A stretch of DNA of 64,000 nt from Nitricoxidireducens sp046726235. Lineage in GTDB: Bacteria > Pseudomonadota > Gammaproteobacteria > Burkholderiales > Rhodocyclaceae. Both the position numbers and the translations under genes were made by a program. Below are positions 43,565-55,475 of this stretch, one piece after another. Below the pieces are notes generated by a model that saw only the letters and a list, made by a program, of their open reading frames with translations, was not told where the DNA came from and did no database searches. The DNA lies in assembly GCA_046726235.1 (NCBI GenBank), contig JBKPAD010000006.1:241321-305320 (forward strand), written 5' to 3'. The first letter of the stretch is position 1; every line of letters starts with the position of its first letter.

Positions 43565-44497
43565 TCAAACCTCCAGGTGCTGGTAGAGGACGGTCGACAG
43601 ATAGCGCTCACCAAACGACGGCACGATGACGACCACCAGCTTCCCCTTGTTCTGTGGCCGGCGCGCGACTTCCAGCGCAGCCCACACGGCAGCACCCGAC
43701 GAGATGCCCACCAGCAGCCCTTCCTCGGCCGCCAGCCGGCGTGCAGTAGTCAGCGCATCGTCGTTCTTCACGCGCACGACTTCGTCGTAGATCTGCGTAT
43801 TGAGGATCGACGGCACGAAGCCGGCCCCAATGCCCTGGATCGGGTGCGGGCCGCGCTGGCCGCCGGATAGCACAGGGCTGGCGTCCGGCTCGACGGCGAC
43901 GATCTGCACGTTCGGATTGCGTTCCTTGAGCACCTCGCCGACGCCTGTCACGGTGCCCCCGGTGCCGACGCCGGAAACGAAGATGTCGACCTGCCCGTCG
44001 GTGTCGCGCCAGACTTCCTCGGCCGTCGTCTTGCGGTGGATTTCCGGATTGGCAGGATTGTCGAACTGCTGCGGGATGAAGTAGCGCGGATCGGCGGCCG
44101 CCATCTCCTCCGCCTTGCGGATCGCGCCGGGCATTCCGTCCGGGCCGGGCGTCAGGATGAGGTCGGCGCCATACGCCTTGAGCAGCAGCTTGCGTTCGCG
44201 GCTCATGGTCTCGGGCATCACGAACGCGCATTTGTAGCCGCGCGCCGCGGCGACCATCGCCAGGCCTATTCCGGTGTTGCCGGACGTCGGCTCGAGGATG
44301 ATGGTGTCGGGCTTGATCTTGCCCGCCTGCTCGGCGGCGTCGATCATCGACACGGCGATGCGGTCCTTGACGCTGTGTGCGGGATTGAAGAATTCGAGCT
44401 TCAACGCGATCGTCGCGTCGATGCCGGCGTTGATGCGGTTGAGCCGCACCAGCGGCGTATTGCCGACCAGTTCGGCGACATTGTTGGCGATCTTCAT
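43565..44497 (-). CDS. cysK: Cysteine synthase A (O-acetylserine sulfhydrylase)
   Basis: A 310-residue PLP enzyme forming cysteine from O-acetylserine and sulfide, completing the pathway begun by the cys operon. Start AELVGNTPLVRLNRI, the PLP lysine in NPAHSVKDRIAVSMI, the phosphate-binding EPTSGNTGIGLAM and SGVGTGGTVTGVG are all present. Start placed at 44497 (MKIANN) with GGGAA upstream; the frame is open 12 codons further without support. Confidence 0.95.
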   Translation of the reverse strand: MKIANNVAELVGNTPLVRLNRINAGIDATIALKLEFFNPAHSVKDRIAVSMIDAAEQAGKIKPDTIILEPTSGNTGIGLAMVAAARGYKCAFVMPETMSRERKLLLKAYGADLILTPGPDGMPGAIRKAEEMAAADPRYFIPQQFDNPANPEIHRKTTAEEVWRDTDGQVDIFVSGVGTGGTVTGVGEVLKERNPNVQIVAVEPDASPVLSGGQRGPHPIQGIGAGFVPSILNTQIYDEVVRVKNDDALTTARRLAAEEGLLVGISSGAAVWAALEVARRPQNKGKLVVVIVPSFGERYLSTVLYQHLEV

Positions 44498-44615
44498 GTC
44501 CGTTCCCTTTCGCTTGAATCCGACGATCCGCAATTATGCGACCTGACCCGGCGCCGGCACCGTGCGCGATATCGCGCGCAATCGGCCGGCGGCAGCGCAA
44601 CGTAGAATGGTAGCC

Positions 44616-44921
44616 ATGCTTCTCGACGACAAACGCAGCCCGCGCGAACCGGGCGTTCTGGCCAAGGCACTGGCATTGATCGGCGGTGCCGCGCTGCTGG
44701 TGCTCGGCTTCATGTTCTCGCTGGTCCTGCTCGCCGTCGCCGTCGTGCTGGTGGCCGGCGTCTGGGCCTACCTGTGGTGGAAGACGCGCGAGTTGCGGCG
44801 CCTGCTGCGCGAAAGCCCGCCGGCCACTGCGGCCGAACCCCCTGGCGACGGACAGGTGTTCGACGGCGAGGCGGTTCGCGTCGACGCCCCGAGCCCGCCG
44901 GACACCAACAGACGCGCGTAG
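44616..44921 (+). CDS. Small two-helix membrane protein, unknown
   Basis: A 101-residue protein with a polar N-terminus (LLDDKRSPREPG), two adjacent hydrophobic segments (ALALIGGAALLVLGFMFSLVL; AVAVVLVAGVWAYLWW), a basic stop-transfer region (KTRELRRLL) and an acidic/proline-rich cytoplasmic tail. I do not recognise a family. The ATG at 44616 is chosen because the protein from there starts right at the conserved-looking charged leader; the frame extends 18 codons upstream. Confidence 0.6.
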   Translation: MLLDDKRSPREPGVLAKALALIGGAALLVLGFMFSLVLLAVAVVLVAGVWAYLWWKTRELRRLLRESPPATAAEPPGDGQVFDGEAVRVDAPSPPDTNRRA

Positions 44922-44968
44922 AGCCGGCGGCTATACTTCTGCGCACCCCAACTCCCGAAGGAATACCC

Positions 44969-45337
44969 ATGAAGATCCAATCGATCGCTTTCGCCGTCGC
45001 CGTCGGCCTCTCGACCGCCTTCGCCGCTGCCGCAGCCGAGCCCGTCAAGACGGTCGCCTCCCTGTACCAGAACAAGGCGTCGCTGGCCGGCAAGACCATC
45101 AGCGCGCAAGGCAAGGTGGTGAAGGTCAACAACGGCATCATGGGCCGCAACTTCGTCCATGTGCAGGACGGCACGGGCGATGCCTCGAGCAACAACCTCA
45201 TCGTCACGAGCAAGCAGACCGCCAACGTCGGCGACCAGGTCAAGATTTCCGGCGTGGTCGTGATCAATCGTGACTTCGGTGCCGGCTACTCCTATCCGCT
45301 GCTGATCGAAGAAGCGAGCATCACGCCCGCGAAGTAA
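44969..45337 (+). CDS. Exported small OB-fold-like protein
   Basis: A 122-residue protein with a signal peptide (SIAFAVAVGLSTAFAAAAA) and a mature domain of about 100 residues. The pattern TISAQGKVVKVNNGIMGRNFVHVQDG plus VGDQVKISGVVVINRDFG is that of a nucleic-acid-type OB fold (tRNA_anti-like), here exported to the periplasm. GAAGGA precedes the ATG. Similar proteins are annotated only as hypothetical or nucleotide-binding; the ligand is unknown. Confidence 0.78.
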   Translation: MKIQSIAFAVAVGLSTAFAAAAAEPVKTVASLYQNKASLAGKTISAQGKVVKVNNGIMGRNFVHVQDGTGDASSNNLIVTSKQTANVGDQVKISGVVVINRDFGAGYSYPLLIEEASITPAK

Positions 45338-45347
45338 AGCCCGTCGC

Positions 45348-46952
45348 CTAGGCGGCCATCGCGAGAGCGACCGCCTCGGCGACCTTGATGCCATCCACGG
45401 CCGCCGAAAGGATGCCGCCGGCGTAGCCGGCGCCCTCGCCGGCCGGATACAGGCCGTGCGTGTTGAGGCTCTGCAGCTTCTCGTCGCGCGTGATGCGCAC
45501 CGGCGAGGAAGTCCGCGTTTCCACCCCGGTCATCAGCGCATCGGCCATCGCGAAGCCGCGGATCTGCTTGTCGAAGGCCGGCAGGGCTTCGCGCAGCGTG
45601 GCGACCACGTAGTCGGGCAGGCAGGCCGACAGGTCGGTCAGGTGGATGCCTGGCGTGTAGGACGGCTGCACCGCCCCGAGCACGGTCGACGGACGGCCGG
45701 CAAGGAAGTCGCCGACCAGCTGCGCCGGCGCCGCGTAGCTGCCGCCGCCGGCCTCGAAGGCCTTGCTCTCCCACTGCCGCTGAAAGTCGATGCCGGCGAG
45801 CGGATTCTTGTCTGCCCCCCGATAGTCGGCCGGCGTGACACCGACGACGATCGCGCTGTTGGCATTGCGCTCGTTGCGCGAATACTGGCTCATGCCGTTG
45901 GTGACGACGCGGCCTTCCTCGGAAGTCGCGGCCACCACCGTGCCGCCGGGACACATGCAGAAGCTGTAGGCCGAGCGGCCGTTGCCGCAGTGATGCACGA
46001 GCTTGTAGTCGGCGGCGCCGAGCGCCGGATGGCCGGCGAACTTGCCGAAGCGCGCGCGATCGATCAGCGCCTGCGGATGCTCGATGCGCACGCCGATCGA
46101 GAACGGCTTGGCCTCCATGTACACGCCGCGCGCATGCAGCATCTCGAAGGTGTCGCGCGCACTGTGGCCGACGGCCAGTACGACGTGGCGCGTGGCGATG
46201 GTCTCGCCGCTCGCCACGCGCACGCCGCACACCTGGCCGTTGTTGATCTCGACGTCCTCGACGCGGCTGCCGAAGCGAATCTCGCCACCGAGCGACTCGA
46301 TGGTCGCGCGCATCTGCTCGACCATGCCGACGAGGCGGAAGGTGCCGATGTGCGGCTTGCTGACGTAGAGGATTTCTTCCGGTGCGCCGGCTTTGACGAA
46401 CTCGGTCAGCACCTTGCGGCCTCGGTATTGCGGGTCCTTGATCTGCGTGTGCAGCTTGCCGTCGGAGAAGGTGCCGGCGCCGCCCTCGCCGAACTGGACG
46501 TTCGACTCGGGATCGAGCTTGCCCTGCCGCCAGAGGCCCCAGGTGTCCTTGGTGCGCTCGCGCACGGCCTTGCCGCGTTCGAGGACGATCGGGCGGAAGC
46601 CGCTCTGCGCGAGGATCAGCGCGGCGAAGAGGCCGCAGGGTCCGGTGCCGATCACCACCGGCCGCTCGGCGAGGTTCGCCGGCGCATGGGCGGCGAAGCG
46701 GTATTCCATGTCGGGCGTCGTGCCGACGTGGCGATCGCCCTTCAGGCGCTTCCACACCGCCGCTTCGTTGCGGACTTCGACGTCGAGCGTGTAGGCGAAG
46801 ACGATGGCCGACGGCTTGCGTGCGTCGTAGCCACGGCGAAACACCGTGTAGCCGACGAGTTCGCCGTCGGCGATGCCGAGGCGTTTGACGATCGCCGCGC
46901 GCAGCTCGTCCTCGGTGTGGTCGAGCGGCAGCTTGAGTTCGGTCAGGCGCAT
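45348..46952 (-). CDS. FAD-dependent oxidoreductase (YtfP-unrelated, large HI0933-like group)
   Basis: A 534-residue flavoprotein dehydrogenase. After an N-terminal domain of about 95 residues (RLTELKLPLDHTEDELRAAI) comes the FAD-binding motif VVIGTGPCGLFAALILAQSG. SNVQFGEGGAGTFSDGKL, a second dinucleotide-type segment and the C-terminal flavin-contact GLYPAGEGAGYAGGILSA follow. The family is annotated as uncharacterised NAD(P)/FAD-dependent dehydrogenase; the substrate is unknown. It lies 14 bp downstream of the ABC-F gene on the same strand. Confidence 0.87.
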   Translation of the reverse strand: MRLTELKLPLDHTEDELRAAIVKRLGIADGELVGYTVFRRGYDARKPSAIVFAYTLDVEVRNEAAVWKRLKGDRHVGTTPDMEYRFAAHAPANLAERPVVIGTGPCGLFAALILAQSGFRPIVLERGKAVRERTKDTWGLWRQGKLDPESNVQFGEGGAGTFSDGKLHTQIKDPQYRGRKVLTEFVKAGAPEEILYVSKPHIGTFRLVGMVEQMRATIESLGGEIRFGSRVEDVEINNGQVCGVRVASGETIATRHVVLAVGHSARDTFEMLHARGVYMEAKPFSIGVRIEHPQALIDRARFGKFAGHPALGAADYKLVHHCGNGRSAYSFCMCPGGTVVAATSEEGRVVTNGMSQYSRNERNANSAIVVGVTPADYRGADKNPLAGIDFQRQWESKAFEAGGGSYAAPAQLVGDFLAGRPSTVLGAVQPSYTPGIHLTDLSACLPDYVVATLREALPAFDKQIRGFAMADALMTGVETRTSSPVRITRDEKLQSLNTHGLYPAGEGAGYAGGILSAAVDGIKVAEAVALAMAA

Positions 46953-46966
46953 CGGCGGTCGCCGGT

Positions 46967-48598
<1,632 letters not shown>

Positions 48599-48738
48599 GG
48601 GAATCCTCAGATGAGACGACGGCGCGGGTGGCGGCGCCGGAGCGGGAAGTTTACCCGCGTTGACGATAGGGTAAGTGGGCGCTTGCACGACGCCCGCAAG
48701 GCTGCCACGATGGCGCTGGTGCGCGCGCGGAGACGATC

Positions 48739-49509
48739 ATGTGCCAGTTGCTGGGAATGAATTGCAACGTCCCGACGGACATCTGCTTTTCCTTTACCGG
48801 CTTCCAGGCGCGGGGCGGGGCGACCGACGTGCATCGCGACGGCTGGGGCATCGCCTTCTTCGAGGGCCGCGGCGTGCGCCTGTTCCTCGACCCGCAGCCG
48901 TCGAGCGAATCGCCGGTCGCTGAGCTGGTACGGCACTATCCGATCCATTCGCTGAACGTGGTCGCCCACATCCGCAAGGCGACGCAGGGCGCGATCGGAC
49001 TCGAGAACACCCATCCGTTCATGCGCGAACTGTGGGGACGCTACTGGATCTTCGCCCACAACGGCAATCTCGCCGACTACGCGCCGATGCTCGACGGGAG
49101 CTTCCTGCCGGTCGGCCAGACGGACAGCGAGCGGGCCTTCTGCCATCTGCTGCAGACGCTGAGGCAGCGCTTCGGCGGCGTCATGCCGGAGCGCACAACC
49201 CTGCATGGCGCGCTCGAGGAATTCGCCGCGGCGACGCGCGGCCACGGGCCGTTCAACTTCATGCTGTCTAACGGCGACTGCCTGTTCGCCCACCGCTCGA
49301 CGGAGCTTCACTACATCGAGCGCCGCGCGCCGTTCGCGCTCGCCCACCTCAAGGACCAGGACGTCAGCGTGGATTTCAGTGCCGTGACGAGGCCGGACGA
49401 CCGCGTGGCGGTGATCGCGACCCAGCCGCTGACGGACAACGAGGCCTGGCTGCCGCTGCCGCGAGATCGGGTGGCGATGTTCGCCGGGGGCGTGTGCGTG
49501 CTGGACTGA
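48739..49509 (+). CDS. Class II glutamine amidotransferase, YafJ-like
   Basis: A 256-residue Ntn-hydrolase. MCQLLGMNCNVPTDICFSF puts the nucleophile at Cys2 once Met1 is removed. DGWGIAFFEGRG, NVVAHIRKATQG, NTHPFMRELWGRYWIFAHNGNL and GQTDSERAFC are the glutaminase-site segments. It lacks a synthase partner domain, as in YafJ, so its acceptor is unknown. Divergent from the ABC-F gene; a hairpin follows the stop. Confidence 0.9.
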   Translation: MCQLLGMNCNVPTDICFSFTGFQARGGATDVHRDGWGIAFFEGRGVRLFLDPQPSSESPVAELVRHYPIHSLNVVAHIRKATQGAIGLENTHPFMRELWGRYWIFAHNGNLADYAPMLDGSFLPVGQTDSERAFCHLLQTLRQRFGGVMPERTTLHGALEEFAAATRGHGPFNFMLSNGDCLFAHRSTELHYIERRAPFALAHLKDQDVSVDFSAVTRPDDRVAVIATQPLTDNEAWLPLPRDRVAMFAGGVCVLD

Positions 49510-49528
49510 AGTGGGCATGCGCAAATGA

Positions 49529-49554
49529 CAAAGGCCGGGAGAACCCGGCCTTTG
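49529..49554. terminator. Hairpin terminator between yafJ-like gene and rplQ
   Basis: Perfect 11-bp stem CAAAGGCCGGG / CCCGGCCTTTG with loop AGAA, located between the convergent amidotransferase gene and rplQ. The U tract is short on both strands, but the position and stem make a bidirectional terminator likely, ending the alpha ribosomal operon. Confidence 0.75.
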
Positions 49555-49573
49555 CGTTTGGAGCGGTATTCCG

Positions 49574-49969
49574 TTACTCGGCGGTCGGGGCCTCGGCGGC
49601 CTCGGTCGACTCCGGACGGTCGAGCAGCTCGACGTAGGCCATCGGGGCGTTGTCGCCGACGCGGAAACCCATCTTGAGGATGCGCAGGTAGCCGCCATTG
49701 CGCTTGGCGAAGCGCGGGCCGAGCACGTCGAACACCTTGCACACGACCTCGCGGTCGCGCAGGCGGTCGAACGCGAGGCGGCGGTTGGCCAGGCTCGGGT
49801 TCTTGCCGAGGGTGATGATCGGCTCGACGACGCGGCGCAGTTCCTTCGCCTTCGGCAGCGTGGTCTTGATGGCCTCGTGGCGCAGCAGGGAAACCGTCAT
49901 GTTGCGCAGCATCGCCAGGCGGTGCGACGAGGTGCGATTGAGTTTGCGAAGTCCGTTACCGTGACGCAT
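49574..49969 (-). CDS. rplQ: 50S ribosomal protein L17
   Basis: A 131-residue L17: MRHGNGLRKLNRTSSHRLAM, KTTLPKAKELRRVVEPIIT and NRRLAFDRLRD are diagnostic. After the conserved core the chain ends in an acidic tail (ESTEAAEAPTAE). Last gene of the alpha operon, 70 bp downstream of rpoA, and followed by a hairpin terminator. Confidence 0.97.
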   Translation of the reverse strand: MRHGNGLRKLNRTSSHRLAMLRNMTVSLLRHEAIKTTLPKAKELRRVVEPIITLGKNPSLANRRLAFDRLRDREVVCKVFDVLGPRFAKRNGGYLRILKMGFRVGDNAPMAYVELLDRPESTEAAEAPTAE

Positions 49970-50039
49970 TTTGCTTTTCCTTTTCTGCGGCCGCCGCGCG
50001 ATGCAAGCGGCCGGTTAATTATTATTTTGGTTGTAGCGG

Positions 50040-51020
50040 TTAGCCAAGCTTCTCGAGGCCGACCGGGGGCCAGTTCTCGAGCTTCATGCCAAGGGTCAGG
50101 CCGCGCGACGCGAGCACTTCCTTGATCTCGTTGAGCGACTTGCGGCCGAGGTTCGGGGTCTTGAGCAGTTCCGTCTCGGTGCGCTGGATCAGGTCGCCGA
50201 TGTAATAGATGTTCTCGGCCTTCAGGCAGTTGGCCGAACGAACCGTCAGCTCGAGGTCGTCGACCGGGCGCAACAGGATCGGATCGACCGACGCCACCTT
50301 CGGCGTCTCGACCGACATCGGCGTGCCTTCGAGGTCGGCGAACACCGACAGCTGGTCCATCAGGATGCGGGCGGCGTAGCGGATCGACTCTTCCGGGTCG
50401 ATGGCGCCGTTGGTCTCGATGTCGACGATCAGCTTGTCGAGGTCGGTACGCTGCTCGACGCGGGCGGATTCGACGGCGTAGCTGACGCGGCGGACAGGGC
50501 TGAACGAGGCGTCCATCAGGATGCGGCCGATGGTCTTGTTTTCCTTGTCGGTGACGCGGGCGTTAGCCGGCTCGTAGCCGCGACCCATCTCGACCTTGAT
50601 CTGCATCTCGATCTTGCCGCCGGGGGCCAGATGCGCGATGACGTGGTCGGGATTGATGATCTCGACGTCGTGCGAGGTCTCGATGTCGGCGGCCGTGACG
50701 ACGCCTTCGCCGCTCTTGGCGAGGGTCAGGATGGCTTCGCTGCGGCTGTGCAGCTTGAGCACCACGCCCTTGAGGTTCAGCAGGATGTCGACGACGTCCT
50801 CACGCACGCCGTCAAGCGTCGAGTACTCGTGCAGCACGCCTTCGATCGCCACTTCGGTCGGGGCGGCGCCGGGCATCGACGACAGCAGGATGCGGCGCAG
50901 GGCATTGCCCAGCGTGTGGCCATAGCCACGCTCGAAGGGTTCCATGACCACACGGGCATGCACGGGGGAGAGCGTCTGCACGTCGATGATGCGCGGTTTC
51001 AGAAGTGCGTTGCTTTGCAT
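50040..51020 (-). CDS. rpoA: DNA-directed RNA polymerase subunit alpha
   Basis: A 326-residue alpha subunit. The N-terminal dimerisation domain (FERGYGHTLGNALRRILLSS) assembles the core enzyme. The C-terminal domain (PVDDLELTVRSANCLKAENI, TPNLGRKSLNEIKEVLASRGL) contacts UP elements and activators. Start MQSNALLKPR at 51020 is supported by GAGGA upstream; the frame runs 17 codons further without need. In the alpha operon between rpsD and rplQ. Confidence 0.98.
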   Translation of the reverse strand: MQSNALLKPRIIDVQTLSPVHARVVMEPFERGYGHTLGNALRRILLSSMPGAAPTEVAIEGVLHEYSTLDGVREDVVDILLNLKGVVLKLHSRSEAILTLAKSGEGVVTAADIETSHDVEIINPDHVIAHLAPGGKIEMQIKVEMGRGYEPANARVTDKENKTIGRILMDASFSPVRRVSYAVESARVEQRTDLDKLIVDIETNGAIDPEESIRYAARILMDQLSVFADLEGTPMSVETPKVASVDPILLRPVDDLELTVRSANCLKAENIYYIGDLIQRTETELLKTPNLGRKSLNEIKEVLASRGLTLGMKLENWPPVGLEKLG

Positions 51021-51077
51021 CGGCATTCCTCGAAAAAAAGCAATGCGACGCGCCGGACGGCGCGTCGCCAAAGGGGA

Positions 51078-51707
51078 TTAACGCGAATACAGTTCGACGA
51101 CGAGGCCTTCGTTGATCGTCGGCGGCAGGTCCTCGCGGGCCGGGTAGGCCTTGAACACGCCGCGGCCTTCCTTGACGTTGACCTCGATCCACTCGGGGAA
51201 GCCGCGCGATTCGGCGGCTTCGAGCGCGCCCTTGGAGCGCAGTTGGGCACGGGCGGCTTCGGTGAGCTGGATGGTCTCGCCGGGGCGCACGGAGTAGGAC
51301 GGGATATTCACGCGCTTGCCGTTCACCAGCACGCCGTTGTGGCGCACGATCTGGCGCGACTCGGCACGCGAGGCGCCGAAGCCCATGCGATAGACGACCG
51401 CGTCGAGGCGCGACTCGAGGAGCTGCAGGAGGTTCTCGCCGGTCTGGCCCTTGCGGCGCTCGGCTTCGGCGAAGGTCTTGCGGAACTGGCGCTCGAGGAT
51501 GCCGTAGATGCGACGGATCTTCTGCTTCTCACGCAGTTGCTGACCATAGCCGGAGAGGCGCTGGCCGGACTTCTGGCCATGCTGGCCGGGCGCGTAGGTG
51601 CGGCGCTCGACCGAGCACTTGTCGGTGAAGCACTTTTCGCCCTTGAGGAAAAGCTTTTCACCCTCGCGGCGGCACTGGCGGCACTTGGGGTCTAGATTGC
51701 GAGCCAC
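51078..51707 (-). CDS. rpsD: 30S ribosomal protein S4
   Basis: A 209-residue primary 16S rRNA-binding protein. The N-terminus carries a zinc-type cysteine set (DPKCRQCRREGEK, GEKCFTDKCSVERR: C9, C12, C26, C31). The S4 RNA-binding domain follows (SRLDAVVYRMGFGASRAESRQ, LVNGKRVNIPSYSV). In E. coli S4 also represses the alpha operon; a similar feedback is possible here. Confidence 0.98.
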   Translation of the reverse strand: MARNLDPKCRQCRREGEKLFLKGEKCFTDKCSVERRTYAPGQHGQKSGQRLSGYGQQLREKQKIRRIYGILERQFRKTFAEAERRKGQTGENLLQLLESRLDAVVYRMGFGASRAESRQIVRHNGVLVNGKRVNIPSYSVRPGETIQLTEAARAQLRSKGALEAAESRGFPEWIEVNVKEGRGVFKAYPAREDLPPTINEGLVVELYSR

Positions 51708-51727
51708 TATTGCTACTCCTTGAAAAC

Positions 51728-52117
51728 TTAGATGCGGCGGCGCTTGGGCGGCCGGCAGCCGTTATGCGGGACCGGCGTGATGTCCGTGATGCTGGAGATC
51801 TTCATGCCGAGAGCGTTGAGGGCGCGAACCGCAGACTCGCGGCCCGGGCCGGGGCCCTTGATGCGCACTTCGAGATTCTTGACACCGCACTCCTGGGCCG
51901 CCTTGCCGGCAGCCTCGGCAGCGACCTGGGCCGCGAACGGCGTCGACTTGCGCGAGCCCTTGAAGCCTGCGCCGCCCGACGTCGCCCACGACAGGGCGTT
52001 GCCCTGGCGGTCGGTGATGGTGATGATGGTGTTGTTGAAGGAAGCGTGAACGTGCGCGATGCCTTCAGCGACGTTCTTCTTGACCTTCTTGCGGACTTTG
52101 GTAGCGGTCTTGGCCAT
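51728..52117 (-). CDS. rpsK: 30S ribosomal protein S11
   Basis: A 129-residue platform protein: HVHASFNNTIITITDRQGNAL, RKSTPFAAQVAAEAAGKAA and the C-terminal TPVPHNGCRPPKRRRI are fully conserved. Alpha operon, between rpsM and rpsD. Confidence 0.98.
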   Translation of the reverse strand: MAKTATKVRKKVKKNVAEGIAHVHASFNNTIITITDRQGNALSWATSGGAGFKGSRKSTPFAAQVAAEAAGKAAQECGVKNLEVRIKGPGPGRESAVRALNALGMKISSITDITPVPHNGCRPPKRRRI

Positions 52118-52133
52118 GTCTTAGCTTTCCTGG

Positions 52134-52499
52134 TTACTTCTTGGCGCCGGCGATCGACTTGCGCGGGCCCTTGCGCGTGCGCGCGTTGGTGCGGGTGCGC
52201 TGGCCGCGAACGGGCAGGCCGCGACGATGGCGCACGCCGCGATAGCAGCCGAGGTCCATCAGACGCTTGATGCTCATCGTCACTTCGCGGCGGAGGTCAC
52301 CCTCGACAGTGAAGCGACCGATCTCTTCGCGCAGCCGATCCATCTCGGCGTCGGTGAGATCCTTGATCTTGACGGAGCGCTTGACGCCGGCCACGTCGCA
52401 GATCTTCTGCGCGCGGGTACGGCCGATGCCGTAGATCGCGGTCAACGCGATCTCGACGTGCTGGTGATTCGGGATATTTACGCCTGCGATACGGGCCAT
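52134..52499 (-). CDS. rpsM: 30S ribosomal protein S13
   Basis: A 121-residue head protein contacting tRNA and L5: RIAGVNIPNHQHVEIALTAI, GIGRTRAQKICDVAGV and the basic tail RGQRTRTNARTRKGPRKSI. First gene of the alpha group, 75 bp after rpmJ. Confidence 0.98.
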   Translation of the reverse strand: MARIAGVNIPNHQHVEIALTAIYGIGRTRAQKICDVAGVKRSVKIKDLTDAEMDRLREEIGRFTVEGDLRREVTMSIKRLMDLGCYRGVRHRRGLPVRGQRTRTNARTRKGPRKSIAGAKK

Positions 52500-52574
52500 G
52501 TGCTTACCTGTATGTCGCTGTTATTGAGCCGAAAAACGGGGAACCGGTAATGATATCTGAAACGCGCGCCTGCA

Positions 52575-52688
52575 TCAACCCTGGCGCTGCTTATGGCGCG
52601 GGTCGGTGCAGATGACCCTCACCACGCGCTTGCGGCGGATGATTTTGCAGTTGCGGCAGATACACTTGACCGAAGCGAGTACTTTCAT
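52575..52688 (-). CDS. rpmJ: 50S ribosomal protein L36
   Basis: A 37-residue protein: MKVLASVKCICRNCKIIRRK, then VVRVICTDPRHKQRQG. It is the zinc-binding form (C9 or C11, C14, C27 and H33 type ligands). The gene sits between infA and rpsM, exactly where expected, and is easily missed because of its size. AGAG lies upstream of the ATG. Confidence 0.95.
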   Translation of the reverse strand: MKVLASVKCICRNCKIIRRKRVVRVICTDPRHKQRQG

Positions 52689-52709
52689 TTTTGCTCTCCG
52701 GATAAATCT

Positions 52710-52928
52710 CTATTTTGCGCGGAAGACGATGCGTCCCTTGGTCAGGTCGTAGGGCGTCAATTGAACGGTCACCTTGTCGCCCGGCAGGATGCGGATATAG
52801 TGCATTCGCATCTTTCCGGAAATGTGGCCGAGCACTTGATGCCCGTTCTCCAGCTTGACCCTGAAGGTCGCGTTGGGAAGATTTTCGACGACCTCCCCTT
52901 GCATCTCGATGACGTCTTCCTTCGACAT
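52710..52928 (-). CDS. infA: Translation initiation factor IF-1
   Basis: A 72-residue S1/OB-fold protein: SKEDVIEMQGEVVENLPNAT, FRVKLENGHQVLGHISGKMR, HYIRILPGDKVTVQLTPYDL. It binds the ribosomal A site during initiation. Located between secY and rpmJ inside the ribosomal block, as in many betaproteobacteria and Gram-positives but not E. coli. Confidence 0.97.
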   Translation of the reverse strand: MSKEDVIEMQGEVVENLPNATFRVKLENGHQVLGHISGKMRMHYIRILPGDKVTVQLTPYDLTKGRIVFRAK

Positions 52929-52937
52929 AAGCCCCTA

Positions 52938-54272
<1,335 letters not shown>

Positions 54273-54289
54273 GTGCTGCTCCCCGTTCC

Positions 54290-54736
54290 TTAGGCCGCGG
54301 CGATTTCGGCGACGGAACCGCCCGCCGCTTCGATGGCCGCCTTGGCGCCCTTGGTGGCGCCGACACCCTTGAGGTTGATCTTCTTCGTCAGCTTGCCGGA
54401 GAGGATGACCTTGGCGGCGAGCGCGTCAGCCGGCACGACACCGGCTTGCATCAGCGTCAGCAGGTCGACGTCGCCGACGGGCAGCTTCTCGAGATCCGAC
54501 AGGCGAACTTCGGCGTTGCGGGCGCGCGTCAGGGACACGAAGCCACGCTTCGGCAGGCGACGCTGCAGCGGCATCTGGCCGCCCTCGAAACCGACCTTAT
54601 GGAAGCCGCCGGCACGGGACTTCTGACCCTTGTGACCGCGGCCGGCAGTCTTGCCGAGGCCGGAGCCGATGCCGCGACCGACGCGCTTGGCGGCGTGCTT
54701 GGCGCCTTCGGCCGGCTTGATGGTATTCAGTTTCAT
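54290..54736 (-). CDS. rplO: 50S ribosomal protein L15
   Basis: A 148-residue protein with the basic glycine-rich start KRVGRGIGSGLGKTAGRGHK, the GGQMPLQRRLPKRGF segment and a late hydrophobic domain. It lies 1 bp after rpmD and 17 bp before secY. Confidence 0.97.
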   Translation of the reverse strand: MKLNTIKPAEGAKHAAKRVGRGIGSGLGKTAGRGHKGQKSRAGGFHKVGFEGGQMPLQRRLPKRGFVSLTRARNAEVRLSDLEKLPVGDVDLLTLMQAGVVPADALAAKVILSGKLTKKINLKGVGATKGAKAAIEAAGGSVAEIAAA

Positions 54737-54737
54737 G

Positions 54738-54920
54738 TCAGCCCTCGCACTTCACCAGATACGCAACCTTGCGGATCATGCCGCGAACCGCCGGCGTGTC
54801 TTCCAGCATGGCGCTGCTGTTGAGCTTGCGCAGACCCAGGCCGCGCACGGTGGCGCGGTGGTCCTGCTTGGTGCCAATGACGCTCTTGACCAGCGTCACC
54901 TTGATCTTCTTGTCGGCCAT
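54738..54920 (-). CDS. rpmD: 50S ribosomal protein L30
   Basis: A 60-residue protein: KIKVTLVKSVIGTKQDHRAT, VRGLGLRKLNSSAMLEDTPA, RGMIRKVAYLVKCEG. Spc operon, between rpsE and rplO with gaps of 3 and 1 bp. Confidence 0.97.
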   Translation of the reverse strand: MADKKIKVTLVKSVIGTKQDHRATVRGLGLRKLNSSAMLEDTPAVRGMIRKVAYLVKCEG

Positions 54921-54923
54921 CGC

Positions 54924-55451
54924 TTACTCCAGGATTTCCTGCACGCTCTTGCCGCGCTTGGCAGCGATCTCGGACGGCGTGCTGATGGCTTGCAGCCCGT
55001 TGAGGGTCGCGCGCACCAGGTTGTACGGATTGGTCGAGCCGATGCACTTGGCGACGACGTCGGTCACGCCGACGACTTCGAACACCGCGCGCATCGGGCC
55101 GCCGGCGATGACGCCCGTGCCGTGGGGGGCGGGCGACATCAGCACCTTGGTGGCGCCATGGCGGCCGATCACCGAATGGTGCAGCGTGCCTTCCTTGAGG
55201 CTGACCTTGGTGAGCTTGCGGCGGGCCTCTTCCATCGCCTTCTGAACGGCGACCGGCACTTCGCGCGACTTGCCCTTGCCCATGCCGACGGCGCCATCGC
55301 CATCGCCGACCACGGTGAGTGCGGCGAAGCCGAGGATACGGCCGCCCTTCACCACCTTGGTGACGCGGTTGATGGAGACCATCTTCTCGCGCATGCCATC
55401 GTCGCGCTGTTCGGTCTGCGATTGCTGTTTCTTGCCTTGCGGTTTAGCCAT
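54924..55451 (-). CDS. rpsE: 30S ribosomal protein S5
   Basis: A 175-residue protein: REKMVSINRVTKVVKGGRIL, FAALTVVGDGDGAVGMGKGK, APHGTGVIAGGPMRAVFEV. The first 20 residues are polar and glutamine-rich (GKKQQSQTEQRDD). Spc operon, between rplR and rpmD. Confidence 0.98.
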   Translation of the reverse strand: MAKPQGKKQQSQTEQRDDGMREKMVSINRVTKVVKGGRILGFAALTVVGDGDGAVGMGKGKSREVPVAVQKAMEEARRKLTKVSLKEGTLHHSVIGRHGATKVLMSPAPHGTGVIAGGPMRAVFEVVGVTDVVAKCIGSTNPYNLVRATLNGLQAISTPSEIAAKRGKSVQEILE

Positions 55452-55475
55452 GTTCGTCTCGCTGTAGTGGACCGC